Origin: Thysanoteuthis rhombus
Taxonomy: Eukaryota; Mollusca; Cephalopoda; Oegopsida; Thysanoteuthidae
Direction: 5' to 3'
DNA length: 64,000 nt
NCBI GenBank assembly: GCA_963457665.1
Contig: OY735212.1
Location: forward strand, 52,632,338-52,696,337
Each line of letters opens with the position of its first letter. The first letter of the stretch is position 1. The notes below the pieces were generated by a model that was given only the letters and a program-made list of their open reading frames with translations, was not told where the DNA came from and made no database searches. The position numbers were made by a program, and so were the translations under genes. Shown here in pieces: positions 1-12,385 of this stretch.

Positions 1-209
1 TTGTCTTAAGAATTTTCTATTTTACAGTTGGTTTGTGATTCATTTTGCATATTTTCCTGTAATATATTGATTATGATGTATTTTCTTTATATTTTTCGTT
101 CGTAAAGCATGATTTATGTTTGGCTAATCTAAGATTAAATGACATTTTAGATCCCTTCAAAAACATTTCAATCCCCAGCAAACACGACTACCAAATACGG
201 TTGCTGGAA

Positions 210-1335
210 AAGTCAGAGGACCTTCTCGGACGTATGAGGTGAAAAACCTTTTTCCTCTACCAACTGACCCAACAAACAAAATGAAAATAAGGAATATTTG
301 GGCTTTAAAACAAAAAAAGCCCACCATACAGCAAACAACTAGAAAATTTCGAACAAGACCTCCTCGCAACCATCACAACATCAAATTAAAAAAATACATT
401 AATATATATCAGAAAAAATTAAGAGAAGAAATGCAACACATAAATAAATCTAACAAAATCCAACAACATATTCGTTAAACGGGACAAAAGCAACAATGTA
501 TATAGAATGAATTTCCAAATATACAACGAATAACTGACCAACGAAATAATGCAGAACTACAAAAAATTGAATACTCAAACAAACGATCTTGAAACAACCA
601 TAAGGATAGAAGGAAAAAGCATCACTGACCGACTAAACATTAGCAACAGGGTCGGTAAACTACAAAATAAAGATGCTTGAATACTTATGGAAGACCACAA
701 TCCTGATTTCACCAACAAAGGCACAAGACTGATCAACCCAGCGAAAACTCAGATAGGGAAAATCAGCAAAAATATATCAGAAAAAGTTAACAACAGTATA
801 AGACAACGACTACAACTCAACCAATAGATTAACTCTAATGATGCCATCGCCTGTTTTAGTAATATTAAATAGAAACATATGTGCACTTTTATGCAATTTG
901 ACATCATAGACTGTCATCCTTCCATATTCAAAGGCATATTCGAGGAAGTCATGGAATTTACCTAAACTTATACCAACCTCAACAATACAGAGATTGAGGT
1001 AATTGAACATTGAAGACGTGCAGTACTTTTCCACAACCAAGGACAATGGACGAAAAAAACGACCTCTGCAGTTTCGATGTCTCTATGGGCAGCCTCGATT
1101 CGGCTGAGATGTCGGATTTAATCGGTCTGTATGTTTTATACAACCTTACTAGGAAATTAGATTTTGAAAATTTAGGATTATACTGGGATGGTGGCCTACT
1201 AGTTGTAGAAAAATAGTAAGGCGGAAAAATGTGAAAACATTAGAAAACATATCATAAAAAATGAGAAAATGAACTTTAAAGTCAAAATCAAGGCTAATAT
1301 TAAAATTTTACACTTATTTAACATTACTTTCAACT
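210..1335 (+). pseudogene. Decayed Penelope-type reverse transcriptase fragment
   Basis: Conceptual translation across frameshifts and stops gives blocks typical of an animal retroelement RT: TRLINPAKTQIGKISKNI near 735-785, a catalytic-type block beginning FDIIDCHPSI near 898, FDVSMGSLDSAEMSDLIGLY near 1072-1130 and IGLYRDDGL-like GLYWDGGL near 1175-1195, where the expected RDD reads WDG. Downstream of the last block, residues such as MNFKVKIKANIKILH match the thumb-side region of the same family. The family normally has an RT followed by a GIY-YIG nuclease; here the nuclease part is absent because the sequence runs into a (TA)n tract. The inverted relative at 25.7-27.4 kb shares the same blocks. 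Stops and frameshifts show it is not functional. Family assignment is from recalled motif patterns, not a search. Confidence 0.65.
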
Positions 1336-1355
1336 CAAATAACAACACTTATGAA

Positions 1356-1356
<1 letters not shown>

Positions 1357-1421
<65 letters not shown>
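1357..1421. repeat. (TA)n microsatellite
   Basis: About 65 bp of near-uninterrupted TA dinucleotides directly downstream of the truncated RT fragment and directly upstream of a half copy of the hairpin element. Confidence 0.97.
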
Positions 1422-1425
<4 letters not shown>

Positions 1426-1500
1426 AAATGGATATATGATCCGAAAAAATGATTATAAATTGCGTTATGTTATACGATACTCCTATAGTCCTAGACAACA
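1422..1500 (+). repeat. Half copy of hairpin element (one arm)
   Basis: The stretch after the (TA)n shares ATATATGATCC and ATAAATTGCGTTAT-type blocks with the right arm of the inverted-repeat element at 9.66-9.79 kb. Only one arm is visible; a (TA)n tract occupies the place where the loop would be. Confidence 0.55.
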
Positions 1501-3095
1501 AAAAGCAAAAAAATTGAATCAATTTCTTCACTAATTCATACAATTAATTAAACACTGCTCATTTAATAGTGAAAAGATGGAAAATAGTATTAAACTACGT
1601 AAAAAACTTATCAGCTGATCATATGCAAATATTACACCCGTAACTTTTAACCTTTCTCCCTTCACGCTGTGTATCTTTTGAACTCTCTACTCACTTACCA
1701 ACTTCATATTTCCAACAACACAGTGTTCAATGCAAGTCCGCAATTAAAAATCACTTGAATTCCTCAGTAGTGAATAGAGACAATTTTTCATATGAGGGCA
1801 AATGAAAGATGACCAATCCTTTCTTTTTTCTTGACTTTTTTGTATCTTTAATTTTTCAGAATGTTTTATGTACATACTTAAACTTTAATTTCTGCTACAA
1901 TAACGAGTCCGTATCAATATTGAAAGCGTGATCTAGAAAGTGGGAGAGAATTGAAGATTTTTATAGCTTACTTCCCAAGTTAATGGCTACCCTAAAGTAG
2001 GTTAACTTATGTACTTTAAATAAGGTAGATGCTGTCTGGAACTTGTGGCCTCAGACATGTACGATATCCTATCAACTTGCCCACGGAGATCAACCAGCAG
2101 GTGGAGTCAAATCTAGTCTTATAGCTACATTATAGCTACATTCTTCTTTCGTTAAATTTTCTCCACACCATTAAAAACTGTCATCTAAAACTGTCACCAA
2201 AACCGTTCCTAGAACTTTTTTTTTTAGTTTCAGGCTAGAGGGCTAAAAAATTTTAATCTACCCACTTTCAATGGCGAATCTCCAAGACTTCGCAAGGAAC
2301 CTCATCTTGACCGTATGGGCCCACAGACCTTGGTGATGTTTAGAAAACTGCACAAGATATGACGAATGACTCACTCGTCCATTGCAAATGTAATACATAC
2401 AGTACACAAACTTAATGGTGTCTTACTGACGACTGAGTGACCCCACAGGTGAGAGTCTGTTCATGCATGCGTGATATGACCCTCTCTGACTGACAGCCGG
2501 GTTCCATCAAGTCTACGCAACCGGTTCTAGAGATATTCAAAATTACTCGATACTTTCCAATTAGACCTTGTCGTTGAAATTATTTCTGAAAATGTTTCAC
2601 CTGAGAAACTCAGACAACAGACTACGAAAACTAACTGGCTCCAGGTATTGACAACACTGGTGGTCGGCCAGGGTGCCGAATGCTAGAGGTGTGTCTGAGA
2701 CAGTAGGACTTTTCAATCACAAATGAGAAAATGAATAAATTAACCAGAATAAAACAGTAAGAATTTTTAAAATCCTTGATGTTAAGTCAGATTTTTCAGG
2801 AATATCTGACTGCTAAATACTTATTTTGTGATGAAATTGAGAAGAACAATTTGCAAAAGAAAATCTCATGACTTTTTATTCATACATGTTTATTTTTCTT
2901 GCTGTAAAGCATAAATAATTAAATAAGACAAAACTACACATTGAAGGCGACCGTACTTCAGCTTCCCAGGGGCACCAGGAACCCTCCGGTCACCAGTGAT
3001 CCAGCACAAATACCAACCACATCTAACAAAAATTAGTAAACCCGAATAGGTACAGATGATTTTTTTTTAGACAACAACCCAAATATGTTTCACTT
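1501..3095. other. No gene recognised
   Basis: AT-rich sequence with no open frame that resembles a known protein. A short GGCTAGAGGGCT block near 2233 resembles the start of interspersed family A (see 4.86 kb), but the rest does not follow clearly. Confidence 0.5.
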
Positions 3096-3300
3096 GGAAT
3101 GGCCCCCAAAAGTACTTGAAGCGAGATTAGAGAAATCAGCAGTTTGAAGAAGGATTGATACTATCCAGACCATGGCAGTGCTGGAGTCGGCAACAATACT
3201 GTGGATGCTACTGAAGATCTGAGACTTGCTGTCACTCAATCCTAAGCAAAAACACCTTGTGTGAACATACAAATGCATGGAATGATAATGAGACTATCAA
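3096..3300 (+). pseudogene. R4/R2-like element, C-terminal end plus 3' UTR
   Basis: Translation from about 3099 to the stop at 3227 gives LEARLEKSAV, one stop, then RRIDTIQTMAVLESATILW and LLKI, which aligns with the last 45 residues of the endonuclease region of the copies at 56.2 and 57.5 kb (LKARLEGIGR, TDTIKTTTVLGTARIL, VLEI). The stop falls at the same place. The following bases contain GACTTGCTGTCACTCAA, also found in the 3' UTR of the copy at 56.5 kb. It is a 5'-truncated relic. A second relic of the same family follows at once. Confidence 0.65.
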
Positions 3301-3324
3301 TAATAAAACTGTTTATCGAATTCT

Positions 3325-3835
3325 AAATGAATGCAGCAAATATGCCAAAAGGGAGTATAAAATAGGTATGACTTGGTAGGAACGGTAATCCACTGGTAAT
3401 TGTGCAAACGATTGGGATTCGACCATGGAGATCAATGGTATGAGCGCAAACAAGAAGCTGCCAAAGAAAATAAAAAAGGTAAAATACTATAAGACTTTGA
3501 AATTCAGGTCAGGAGACCAGATCTAGCCACAATAAGCAAAGAATAGAAGATATGTCAGCTCATGGATATCGTCATTTCCAGGACTCCAAAATGAAATCGA
3601 AAGAGAGTAAGAATTTGGGAAAATATCTAGACCTTGTCAAGGAATTGAAGAAATTGTTGAATGGAAGATGGCAGTTACTTGTTGCGCCCATCATTATCGG
3701 CGTACTTGGTACAGTTCCAATGAGTCTTGCAAAATGATTGGAAGAATTGAAAATTAAAATGCATTAAGATATAGAGGAGAGTGCTGGAGTATTGGGGAAA
3801 CTTTGCATCAGTAGATCACTGGCGAGAGATCCTGG
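3325..3835 (+). pseudogene. R4/R2-like element, CCHC to endonuclease relic
   Basis: Short matching blocks occur in family order but in shifting frames: NECSKYAKREYK (end of the CCHC finger), FEIQVRRPDLATISK near 3500 (the RPD of the restriction-like endonuclease), then a region from 3552 whose VAPIIIGVLGTVPMSLAK ends at 3737 and matches VVPVIVGALGTVPKTL of the better copies. An in-frame stop and several indels separate the blocks. The family acts at target DNA as the nicking domain of a non-LTR retrotransposon; this relic cannot. It is more diverged than the copies at 53-58 kb, so it is probably an older insertion or sister family. Confidence 0.6.
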
Positions 3836-4750
3836 ATATAAATGATGAAGACACAAAAACCCAACATGTAGAAATAGCAATAATTAGATCATCATTACCT
3901 TCTCCACTATTTTCAATGCTGTCTCTGGCTTTCTGACTTTTTTCTTGAATAAAAGGAATAGTTTTGAATACTGTAATGTGTGCATTTTTATCAGTCACCA
4001 GATAATCCTGAGACTCATCGGATCACTAATCGGTTTGAGCGCGAACGCAGACTCCACAATATTATTTTCAGCTGCGAATCACTTGAACTTCACGTGCATT
4101 CTTCGAATTAGCGTAGTTTAGGGATCAGATAACGGGATCAGACTTTGAGTTATAGATAGATAGAAAGAAAGAAAGATAATTAGAAATCAGATCATTATTA
4201 TCTGAGTGAGTGCACACTATCATCATTCAGTTGTAAATTACCTTGACTTTTTTGCTTTCTTCAAGTTTGTACATTCAGGAGTATCTTAATACATGACCTC
4301 TGGTTACAAAGCTATGTCTCAGCTAGATGGAGGTCACAGAGATGAAAAACATAGACTTTTAGTACTCCATACATAGCATTCCAAATTCAACAGTCCTGAC
4401 ACCATTTGACTATCTTTTTCTTGTCAGAAATCAACAAAATTGAAAATGAACGTTAATGACGTTCGTGACATTTGTCCTTCGTAGCTGACCTTGGAGCGAG
4501 AAAGTTCTCTGACGCAGCGACAGTTTTTCGTGGGTGGCAAAGTTGGCTGATTTGGCAGAAGAAGGAGCTACAGGAAGAGGAAGGGAATCCGTGTTGGTGT
4601 TTTCATTTTATTTCGAAAGGGGTTGTCACCAAGGCAACAGACGAGTAATGACACCTACTTAAAGTGCATAATTCTTTACTCGTTATTTCTGAAAAAAACA
4701 TAGCTTAACTCTAAGTATGAAACTACTCACATGCGGCCATTTTTTTCAAA
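3836..4750. other. No gene recognised
   Basis: No recognisable coding or RNA gene. Contains a short GATA/GAAA-rich run near 4151-4177 and otherwise unique-looking sequence. Confidence 0.5.
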
Positions 4751-4755
4751 GAGTA

Positions 4756-4756
<1 letters not shown>

Positions 4757-4851
<95 letters not shown>
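4757..4851. repeat. (CAT)n microsatellite
   Basis: About 95 bp of perfect CAT/ATC trinucleotides. Read-through gives poly-His or poly-Ser runs, which are artefacts of the repeat. Confidence 0.97.
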
Positions 4852-4879
4852 TTCTTCTTCTTGGCTTGCTTAATATGTA

Positions 4880-5480
4880 CGAATATGTTAGACTTACAGG
4901 CCACACCTATGGCTAGAGGGCTGAAATTTCCGACATTTATTCCTTATTATGACTAAAAAACATTTTAAGCCCCCCCACACACACACCGATAAGGTTTTTA
5001 GTGAAGGATCAATTTGCAATCTCAATTTATGCTAAGTTGGTCCCATTAATTTGTGTCTGGCAGCATTTAAACTTTTTTTTTAAAGATCAGACGTTTTTAG
5101 TGATCACTGCCCAACAAAAGGTGAGAGCAGTGGCGTTCATAGGGTTGGTGTCACCTGTGGCAGTAACTCGGGTTGTCACCCCCATTGTTGCCAACTCAAA
5201 GGATTTTTCTGTTTTCGTTTCTTTCCTCTTGACCGATTTCTGATTGGCCACTTTTAGCCATGAGTCAGTAAATAAAACCAATAAATGGTACGAAAAAAAA
5301 AGAAAAAGTTAAATTACCCGGCGGGAGTAAAAGCTGGGTTGCCAAATTAGCCATTTTCTTGCTAGATCTGACAAGCTTCTTTCTTCCAATTTACCAGATA
5401 AAAAATTACGATAGTCGAAAATTTAAACAAAAAAAAATTAGTAAGTTTAATAAAAGTAAATGTACTATTTTTACCAGTAA
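4880..5480 (+). repeat. Interspersed repeat family A, copy 1
   Basis: A diverged, non-coding repeat recognisable by ordered blocks: GGCTAGAGGGCTGAA, a TTATTATGAC/TTATTATGTC block, GGTTTTTAGTG, TCAATTTGCAA, GTCTGGCAGCA or similar, TTTTTAGTGATCA and CCCAACA. The same order occurs at 7.58-7.9 kb, 15.85-16.13 kb and, inverted, at 32.52-32.81 kb. A distal part with GTTGCCAAAT and CTAGATCTG recurs at 21.64-21.79 kb. The (CAT)n tract stands just upstream, where the other plus-strand copies carry different microsatellites. No protein is evident. Origin unknown to me. Confidence 0.65.
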
Positions 5481-6231
5481 TTTGTTCTGTAATGTACTTG
5501 TCTAGAGGAGAAGTTCAGAAGGAATTGACAACACAAACAACTGAAAGGGATTCAATCATTTGAAAAACTCTTTGAATATTAATGACCCTTCTGAAAACTA
5601 TTAACAACAAGATTACATATTCGCCTGCCCCCCCCCCCCTGAACTCCCATCGAGGAACTCATATGAGCGTGCACACGGACATAGACTACGGTGCAATAAC
5701 TTTACATCTACCTGTATTTCGCAGCACTTGAACAGATAATCCATTTATAAATATCTGCGCGTAATCATATCTACCCGTCTCTGCACTTATCATTCAACCG
5801 ATTCCAGTTGCTTTGTATCAGTCGATACGAGTGTCATCATCTCCATCGATTGATGAATCTCAGCCAATTAAATCTATTCCAATCCATTCACTTCTATCTA
5901 TTTGTTAGCACCTTTCGTGCTCTAGCTCATTGATAGCTGATCTCAAAGGCCATTGCTCATAAGTTAGAGTGCCTCACAGAGACTGGTCCTCGTAAAAGTG
6001 TGCGACCAAACAAATCCGCGTACAAAATAGCAACATCTTACGCATAGTCATGATTATCAACTAACATACTCGTTAAGCCAAGTACAGAATCTCCCAGGAG
6101 GCTCACTTCTCTTCCAAGTCGTGTCTGATGATATTTTTACAGCGCAAAACACAGCTGCTCCTTATTCTCTCTCTCGAACTTAGTTTTATTAAGGCTGATT
6201 TCACAGTGTAATATGCTTTTCAAGAACCTTA
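5481..6231. other. No gene recognised
   Basis: Unique-looking sequence with a short poly-C run at 5630-5639. No convincing coding block. Confidence 0.5.
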
Positions 6232-6232
6232 T

Positions 6233-6234
6233 TT

Positions 6235-6266
<32 letters not shown>

Positions 6267-6267
6267 C
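6233..6267. repeat. (TTG)n microsatellite
   Basis: About 11 TTG units, giving poly-Thr/Asn artefacts in translation. Confidence 0.95.
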
Positions 6268-7125
6268 TGTTGCTATTGAAAGAAAGACATCTGTAAAAAT
6301 GTCTGGCTGCAGCTGTCAGGGGGGGAAAAGGGAGAGAGACCGTGTGCCCATACAAATGCACAGGCCCCTTGCAATCGGGGTAGACTTACAAGTACCCGAA
6401 TGGATTTGCATATACAGGAGCAAATGCGCACTAACAAAATCTATTACTCAGGCAAGACATCTTCGTTGATATCTTTCATAAAAATCGTTTTAATTGATGA
6501 TTTCTTTCTTCGTTATTTGCTATTTCCTTATGCAAGCACGCGTAGGTTGTCATGAAGCTTCAGATATCAGCTGTAAACAATTTATTATTGAATTTACTTG
6601 ACCAAGATAAAGCATTACATAATGGAAAGCAATATTCCTTTTAAAAATTGTACGGTCAAATCACTTATTATTAATTTTTTTTTGGGGGGGGGTAAATAAA
6701 TTAGATAAGATAGAGTAGTCATTCTCAAAGGAGGGGGCAATATTTCCTCCAGGGGAACAATAGTTGACCAGTGGATAAATCCTTTTAAAAATAGCCAAAA
6801 GGGGTGTTTGAGGGAAGGGGTTGAGAAATCCTGGTTCATATCTATATTTTCCTTTTTCGCGATCTACAAAGTGTATCTTTGCTTATACGCACTTACACTT
6901 GTCCCGCAGTGGAAATAATGGATAATACTTGTCAAGCAGACCATAACTCGTATAGGAAATTCGATCTTCATCGCGAGTTCCTCCACTTGCAGAGTGGGCT
7001 ATACTAAGTTTAGTTTAGTAAACACACACACAGATACATGCGTGAGCGTGGACTAATGGTTTGAGGGCCAGTCTTGCAAATCACTTCTCCTATGTTTGAT
7101 TGAACAACTTGAATCATACGACAAA
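6268..7125. other. No gene recognised
   Basis: Contains a T/G homopolymer junction at 6676-6692 and a short (CA)n near 7020. No coding similarity seen. Confidence 0.5.
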
Positions 7126-7127
7126 TA

Positions 7128-7255
7128 TCATCATCATCATCAGCAGCAGCAGCAGCAGCAGTCTTTTAGCGTCCGTCGTTGGACATAGACCTTCCCTAGG
7201 ATTTGCCACACTTCCCTATCATGGGCGTCACGGAGCCAGTACTTCCTGAACTTAA
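7128..7255 (-). pseudogene. RTE-type non-LTR retrotransposon, 3' end
   Basis: On the minus strand the bases give LRDAHDREVWQILGKVYVQR, which matches the conserved C-terminus of RTE-type elements (pattern AQDR..W..LGEAYVQ.WT), followed by a (CTG) then (ATG) simple tail at 7128-7160. Such short 3' tails are usual for RTE retrotransposons. Only about 30 codons remain, so this is a severely 5'-truncated insertion. A longer remnant of the same type lies at 44.4-44.8 kb on the same strand. Confidence 0.6.
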
Positions 7256-7514
7256 ATATAACCTACTTTAAATCAAATTCTTGAATCCAATATATCTTGC
7301 AATGTTACAGACCATTCATACATCTGGTGAATTTTATTGGATTTCCAATATTCAATGTCTTTAGAGAAATGGAAAAATCTGTTGTTTTAGTGATCATTAA
7401 TAAGCTGTGTGTGGGTGTTTTGAATTTTAGAACACGCATAGGACACCGGTCTTCGACTTCGTTCAGAGGTGAGGATTTCTTATTTATTAGAAATAATCAA
7501 CATAGATTTCTTCA

Positions 7515-7880
7515 GTTTTAGAGTTGGTCTGTTAGTCTAGCTGGCTGGTTATGTATGTATGTATGTATGTATGTATGTATGTATGTATGTTTCATAGGGC
7601 TAGAGGACTGAACATTTATGCTTTTACACTTTATTATGTCCAGAAAATAGGTTTTTTGTGTTTTAAAGATTCCCCCTAAGTAGGTTTTTAGAGTGAGATT
7701 CAATTTGCAAAGTAAGCTTTTGCTAAATTGATTCTTTAGTTTGTGTTCGGCAGTATTGATGCTATTTTTTTTTCTAATTCTGATATTTTTAGTGGTCATT
7801 GTCCAACACAAGACGAGAGAAGTTACTCAGTGATCACCTCTTTTTCCAATTTTTTATTGATCACATCCAACACAGTTTGC
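7515..7880 (+). repeat. Interspersed repeat family A, copy 2
   Basis: Shows the family A block order: GTTGGTCTGTTAGTCTAGCTG before the microsatellite, then GGGCTAGAGGACTGAA, TTTATTATGTC, GTAGGTTTTTAGAGTGA, TTCAATTTGCAA, GTTCGGCAG, TTTTTAGTGGTCA, GTCCAACA and a TTGATCACATCCAACACA block near 7857. The closest partner is the copy at 15.75-16.13 kb. Confidence 0.7.
7551..7590. repeat. (TATG)n microsatellite
   Basis: Ten TATG/ATGT units at the upstream edge of a family A copy, directly after GGCTGGTTATG. Confidence 0.96.
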
Positions 7881-7934
7881 ACGATTGAACAATTTAGAAT
7901 TGAACATTTTTTTGAGCAAGACAAATTATAGATA

Positions 7935-8700
7935 TTCATTAGACTGGGACAAGACTATTCAAAAGTAGATTTCACTTGTAAAGACTGGGTAAACTTGGAT
8001 TATATTTGGCTATTTTTGTAAGACCGTATGAAATCAGTTAAGTTTAATATTGAAGTCATACACTCACATAAACATGTTGGGACCGTGAATAGTGACAATT
8101 TGTTGAGGTTTGGCCCAGGATTCATCTTGTGGCCTCAAAAAAAAAAAAAGCATAGAATGCACGGTCTTGGGATTGTACGAAAAGGAAAGGGTCGTAGGTC
8201 ACCCTGACGCCTTGATGACACTATTCGCGGGGACTGGACAATTTTTACCCATGACCACATGTTCGAGTCTGGGCCATCACTTTGGGTAATGAGAAAGTTG
8301 GGTCTAACACAAAACGTTTCTACGAAGGGAGGGGCGTCAGGAACAGATGTTATATTATTCATTGATATAGTTGATGCTTTTGACAGTAGTAGTGGTAATG
8401 TTGATGATCAGATAGGGTCGGGTTGCTGTGCCCTGTGCCGTCCTCACGTCTAGGGCTGGGAGCTAACAGAAAAATAGTGGAAGATATATGTAGGGAGAAA
8501 GAGAGGGGGAGGAGACAGAAAGTCCCATTCCAGACAGATTGTAGTACACATAAAGAAGTCCGTAGAAAGCAAGAAAAATAATGAATATCAATAGTCTGAA
8601 CAACTTTGGAAACATCATGAGGTATTTTTAGATGCTGTAGATATGACTGAAAAATGAAACTATTGCACATAGAAAGAAACAAGAAATTAAAAATTGATTA
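7935..8700. other. No gene recognised
   Basis: Unique-looking sequence with a poly-A run at 8137-8149; two short antiparallel open frames near 8.26-8.68 kb show no family signature. Confidence 0.45.
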
Positions 8701-8737
8701 ATTAAAATGGTTGAACAAATTCAAATGAAACAAAGGG

Positions 8738-8868
8738 GTTGGATAATTAAAGATAACCAAAATAAAGATAATTAAATTAATCATAACCAAATTAACGATA
8801 ATCAAAATAACGATAATCAAATTAAAAATAATCAAGATAACGATAATCAAATCAAAGTTAAGCATTCG
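8738..8868. repeat. Degenerate AT-rich tandem repeat
   Basis: About nine imperfect units of roughly 14 bp built on the theme GATAATCAAATTAA / GATAATCAAAATAAC. Confidence 0.8.
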
Positions 8869-9470
8869 TTTAATAAATAACGATGAAATAAGATTTAAGA
8901 AGAGAAATACATAAAAATTACCAAAAACTTATATAGAAAGGAAATTAAGTCATTGAAAAATCCTCTGTCAAATTGATATAAAATTCCGTTCGTTGGAAAG
9001 AAGTAGCCAGATAAGATTATTAGTAAATTTGAGAAAAAAAGGCTGATGACAGCTCGGTCACAAAAATTTCAAGGACACGGTGACACAACTTGACTGATCA
9101 CGTGATCGATTATCGTTAACAATGAAGGGTGGCTGCTATTGATGCATTTGGATCACGTGACGAATAGCTTGATCGCTATTTGTCGAATACAATCAGAATG
9201 CCTCTCGCTCAGGTGTTTTCCGAAAATAAATACCTATTCGTTTTTAGCAATCTTTTACTTTTTCTTCATCAACCTAAATATATTCCGTCCCGTCAGCTTG
9301 TTTGTTCCTAATACAAGTTCAATCAGACTGATCTAAATTATATAAATAGGATAAAGAACGTCAACTCAGATGTGATTTGCATGTATTCAAGATTTCATTC
9401 GGGTTATTCGACAGATTTTTCTAAGTCAACTTTAAAAATCAAGAAAATCGAAATTTCAGTGTCATTTTGT
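8869..9470. other. No gene recognised
   Basis: AT-rich sequence with no coding similarity. Contains several TGATCACGTGATCGA / GGATCACGTGACGA-like palindromic E-box blocks at 9093-9160. Confidence 0.45.
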
Positions 9471-9482
9471 CGATTTTCTTTA

Positions 9483-9790
9483 ATTGTTTATTCTATTTAC
9501 ACTGTCTAGGCCAAATGATACATTCAAAGTGTTATGATGAAAAATCATTTCAAATAGTTTTTCAAAGTAATATAACGCATTTATTATTATTTCAGTTGAA
9601 TCATATATCCAATTTTTAATGATAACAATAATATATATGTATATGTGTATGCGTGTGTCTTAAGAAATTGATATATGATCCAACAGAATGATCATAAATT
9701 GCATTATATCGAAAATCTTATTTGAAATGATCCTCTGTCATTACATGGTCCATATATCATTTGGCGTAGACAATGTAAATAGAATAAACA

Positions 9791-9792
<2 letters not shown>
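9483..9792. mobile_element. Hairpin (MITE-like) element with ~140 bp inverted arms
   Basis: The left arm (9483-9620) is the reverse complement of the right arm (9660-9792) along nearly its whole length: TTGTTTATTCTATTTACA, GTCTAGGCCAAATGAT / GTCTACGCCAAATGAT, ATCATTTCAAATA, ATAATGCAATTTAT-type and ATCATATATC blocks pair in order. The loop of about 40 bp is ATATGTGT-like. The right arm abuts a (TA)n. No coding capacity is present, so if mobile it would be non-autonomous. Half arms occur at 1.42-1.50 kb and 29.2-29.3 kb. Confidence 0.8.

Positions 9793-9838
<46 letters not shown>
9793..9838. repeat. (TA)n microsatellite
   Basis: About 46 bp of TA adjoining the right arm of the hairpin element. 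Confidence 0.96.
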
Positions 9839-9840
<2 letters not shown>

Positions 9841-9949
9841 GACTGAATGAAAATAGATAACTCTTCTCTTTAACTTGAAAATTGGATTTACCTTGTGTTC
9901 CATTTGTAATATTAAGTCAGCCAGTCAGAAATTTCATAGAGGGCAAACA

Positions 9950-10680
9950 GATATTTACTCAGCTTAGCATAGTCTGGCAAAAGGTCTTAAAAACTGGTGC
10001 AATCTGAGAAGATCAAACTCACTCAACAAACGATTTGGTCTGTGAGACAAGCTTGCTTGCTTGATCGTCGGTAAGTGCCATTGTATATGATATGATCGGA
10101 CTATTTTCGTCATCTATTTATTTGCAACATTTCGGCCGTGTACTCCTCAGCCTTCGTCAAATGTTCCTGGTTCTATAATGTGGGATCATTCCCTAAAACG
10201 CACGCTCGTATTTAACTACACATGTCACATCAATTTTTTTGTTGTTGTGATTGTTTTATTTTTTTTTTTTTTTTGAGTTTTTTCCTTAAATATATGCTCC
10301 AATGCATTCGTATTATGTTTTGGTGCCAAATTCCGAGTTGCTTCCCCTTGATTTGGTGACCTATTTATCCTTTCAAGTTTTTTTTCTATAAGGAGGTTCT
10401 CAGATGCTAGTTATATCGACGCTTGGACTAATCCGGCCATATCACACACAAAGAATAATACAACCCGTCTAACAAAATTCAGACAAGATATTTACTCAGT
10501 TTAGAATCATCTGGCACAAGGTCACAAAAGCGGGGCACTTGAGAAAATCAAACTCATTCAGAAAACGATTTGGTTTGCGAGACACCGAGCGTAGTCCGGC
10601 ACAAGGTCACAAAAGCAGAGATCAAACTCATTCAACGATTGATTCGACTGCCTCGGATGCCATTGTAGCTTTGTACAAGA
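9950..10680 (+). repeat. Three diverged copies of a ~100 bp unit
   Basis: The block TTTACTCAG(C/T)TTAG, (T)CTGGCA(C)AAGGTC, GATCAAACTCA(T/C)TCA and ACGATTTGGT occurs at 9954-10050 and 10490-10580, and a shorter version (GTCCGGCACAAGGTC to ATCAAACTCATTCAACGATT) at 10594-10645. All three are in direct orientation. A copy of the recurrent TTTCGGCC/CGTCAAATG motif sits between them at 10130-10162. The nature of the unit is unknown; a SINE-derived repeat is possible. Confidence 0.6.
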
Positions 10681-11390
10681 CTAAGCTAAGCACAGTGAAT
10701 TAATCATAGTTATTCAACGAATCCCATTCGTTTTCATGTCAATTAGAGTAACCGATCGTCCTTCACACAGAGCGTATTTTACACGTTTTAATGCAGACCT
10801 TCTATGTGCAGTGATTGACATGTGCACAAATAGGCCGTTGCTTGTTCACACGTTGGAAGTGACGATTGGCTTGAAAGAAACGACGAATTCTTTAATCCTG
10901 CCATTTTGCAAAGCAAATGTTGACGATCACTGTGAATGCCCTCTTCAAATATACCAAATCCATCTTCTTTTCTTGTCATCGTTAGGACAGTAATCCACCA
11001 AAAATCCGAGATTCAGTTGGGACTGAATCACGTCGTCTCCTAAGGTCGGTCTGCTAACTTTTCTATTGCGTCTTGCTTTACAGGAAAAACCTGTAATTAC
11101 ATGTATATTGGCCAAGTTGAAAGCTATTTAACTAACTACAGTGGCAGCTCATCCATACAGCAAAGTTAGCCTTTTCAATCTCATTGATCGATTCTCAACA
11201 AGATTTCAACAGGATAGAAAATCAATACTCAGTTTGGTCCATTTGACAATCTGATTCTATCAACAAAAAAAAAAATATTTTCCAGAAATTTAGTATTCAG
11301 AAACAGGCAACGTGACAAAATGCATACCTTGTCAAGCTGGTTGCCATGGAATTTATCAAAACCAGGCCTTATAAGCAAATTTACTTTGTG

Positions 11391-11394
<4 letters not shown>
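10681..11394. other. No gene recognised
   Basis: Contains an 85-codon open frame at 10736-10993 without a recognisable domain, and a short poly-A at 11263-11273. Confidence 0.4.

Positions 11395-11447
<53 letters not shown>
11395..11447. repeat. (TA)n microsatellite
   Basis: About 53 bp of TA dinucleotides. Confidence 0.96.
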
Positions 11448-11450
<3 letters not shown>

Positions 11451-11900
11451 GGTAGCAGACCCCTAGGGCAGGAGAAGGACACTCCTGTAAAACCTACAAC
11501 CTCTTCACCTTCGGTGAACTATTGGATGCAAATCCTTACTTTAAAGGGCGGGATACCCCTTAAAACTTTATCACGCAGAGTGAATCGGTTATTCTGTACA
11601 CAGGTCCCACTGCTATGAAGAACCCTCTCCAAAATCTTTGTTAGTCTGGAGAGCTTTATAGCTTTAATCAATAAATGTATGTAAAAAAAATGAAGTAATT
11701 TCAGTCAATTATTTCCAATATCCGTTGATGTAATTTCTACATTTGGTCTTATATTTGACACACAATTAGATTTTATGATACCATGTGTGGATTCTTATTG
11801 TTGTGAACATCAGTTACTTATCATGTAATAGTTTCGAGGATTTAAAAACAAAACATACATCAACATGGTCCCCCAGCAGTGTTGATCAAAAACCAAATAC
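11448..11900 (+). repeat. TA-adjacent interspersed repeat, copy 1
   Basis: Shares CTGGAGAGCTTTATAGCTT at 11646-11664 and TTTCGAGGATTTAAAAA followed by CAACATGGTCC with the segment at 25.02-25.15 kb (CTGGAAAGCTTTACAGCTT, TTTCGGGGATTTAAAAA, TAACATAGTTCC). Both begin just after a (TA)n tract. No coding region. Confidence 0.55.

Positions 11901-12385
<485 letters not shown>

Noticed and set aside
4717..4956. Poly-His and poly-Ser proteins
   Set aside because: Direct translation of the (CAT)n microsatellite in several frames.
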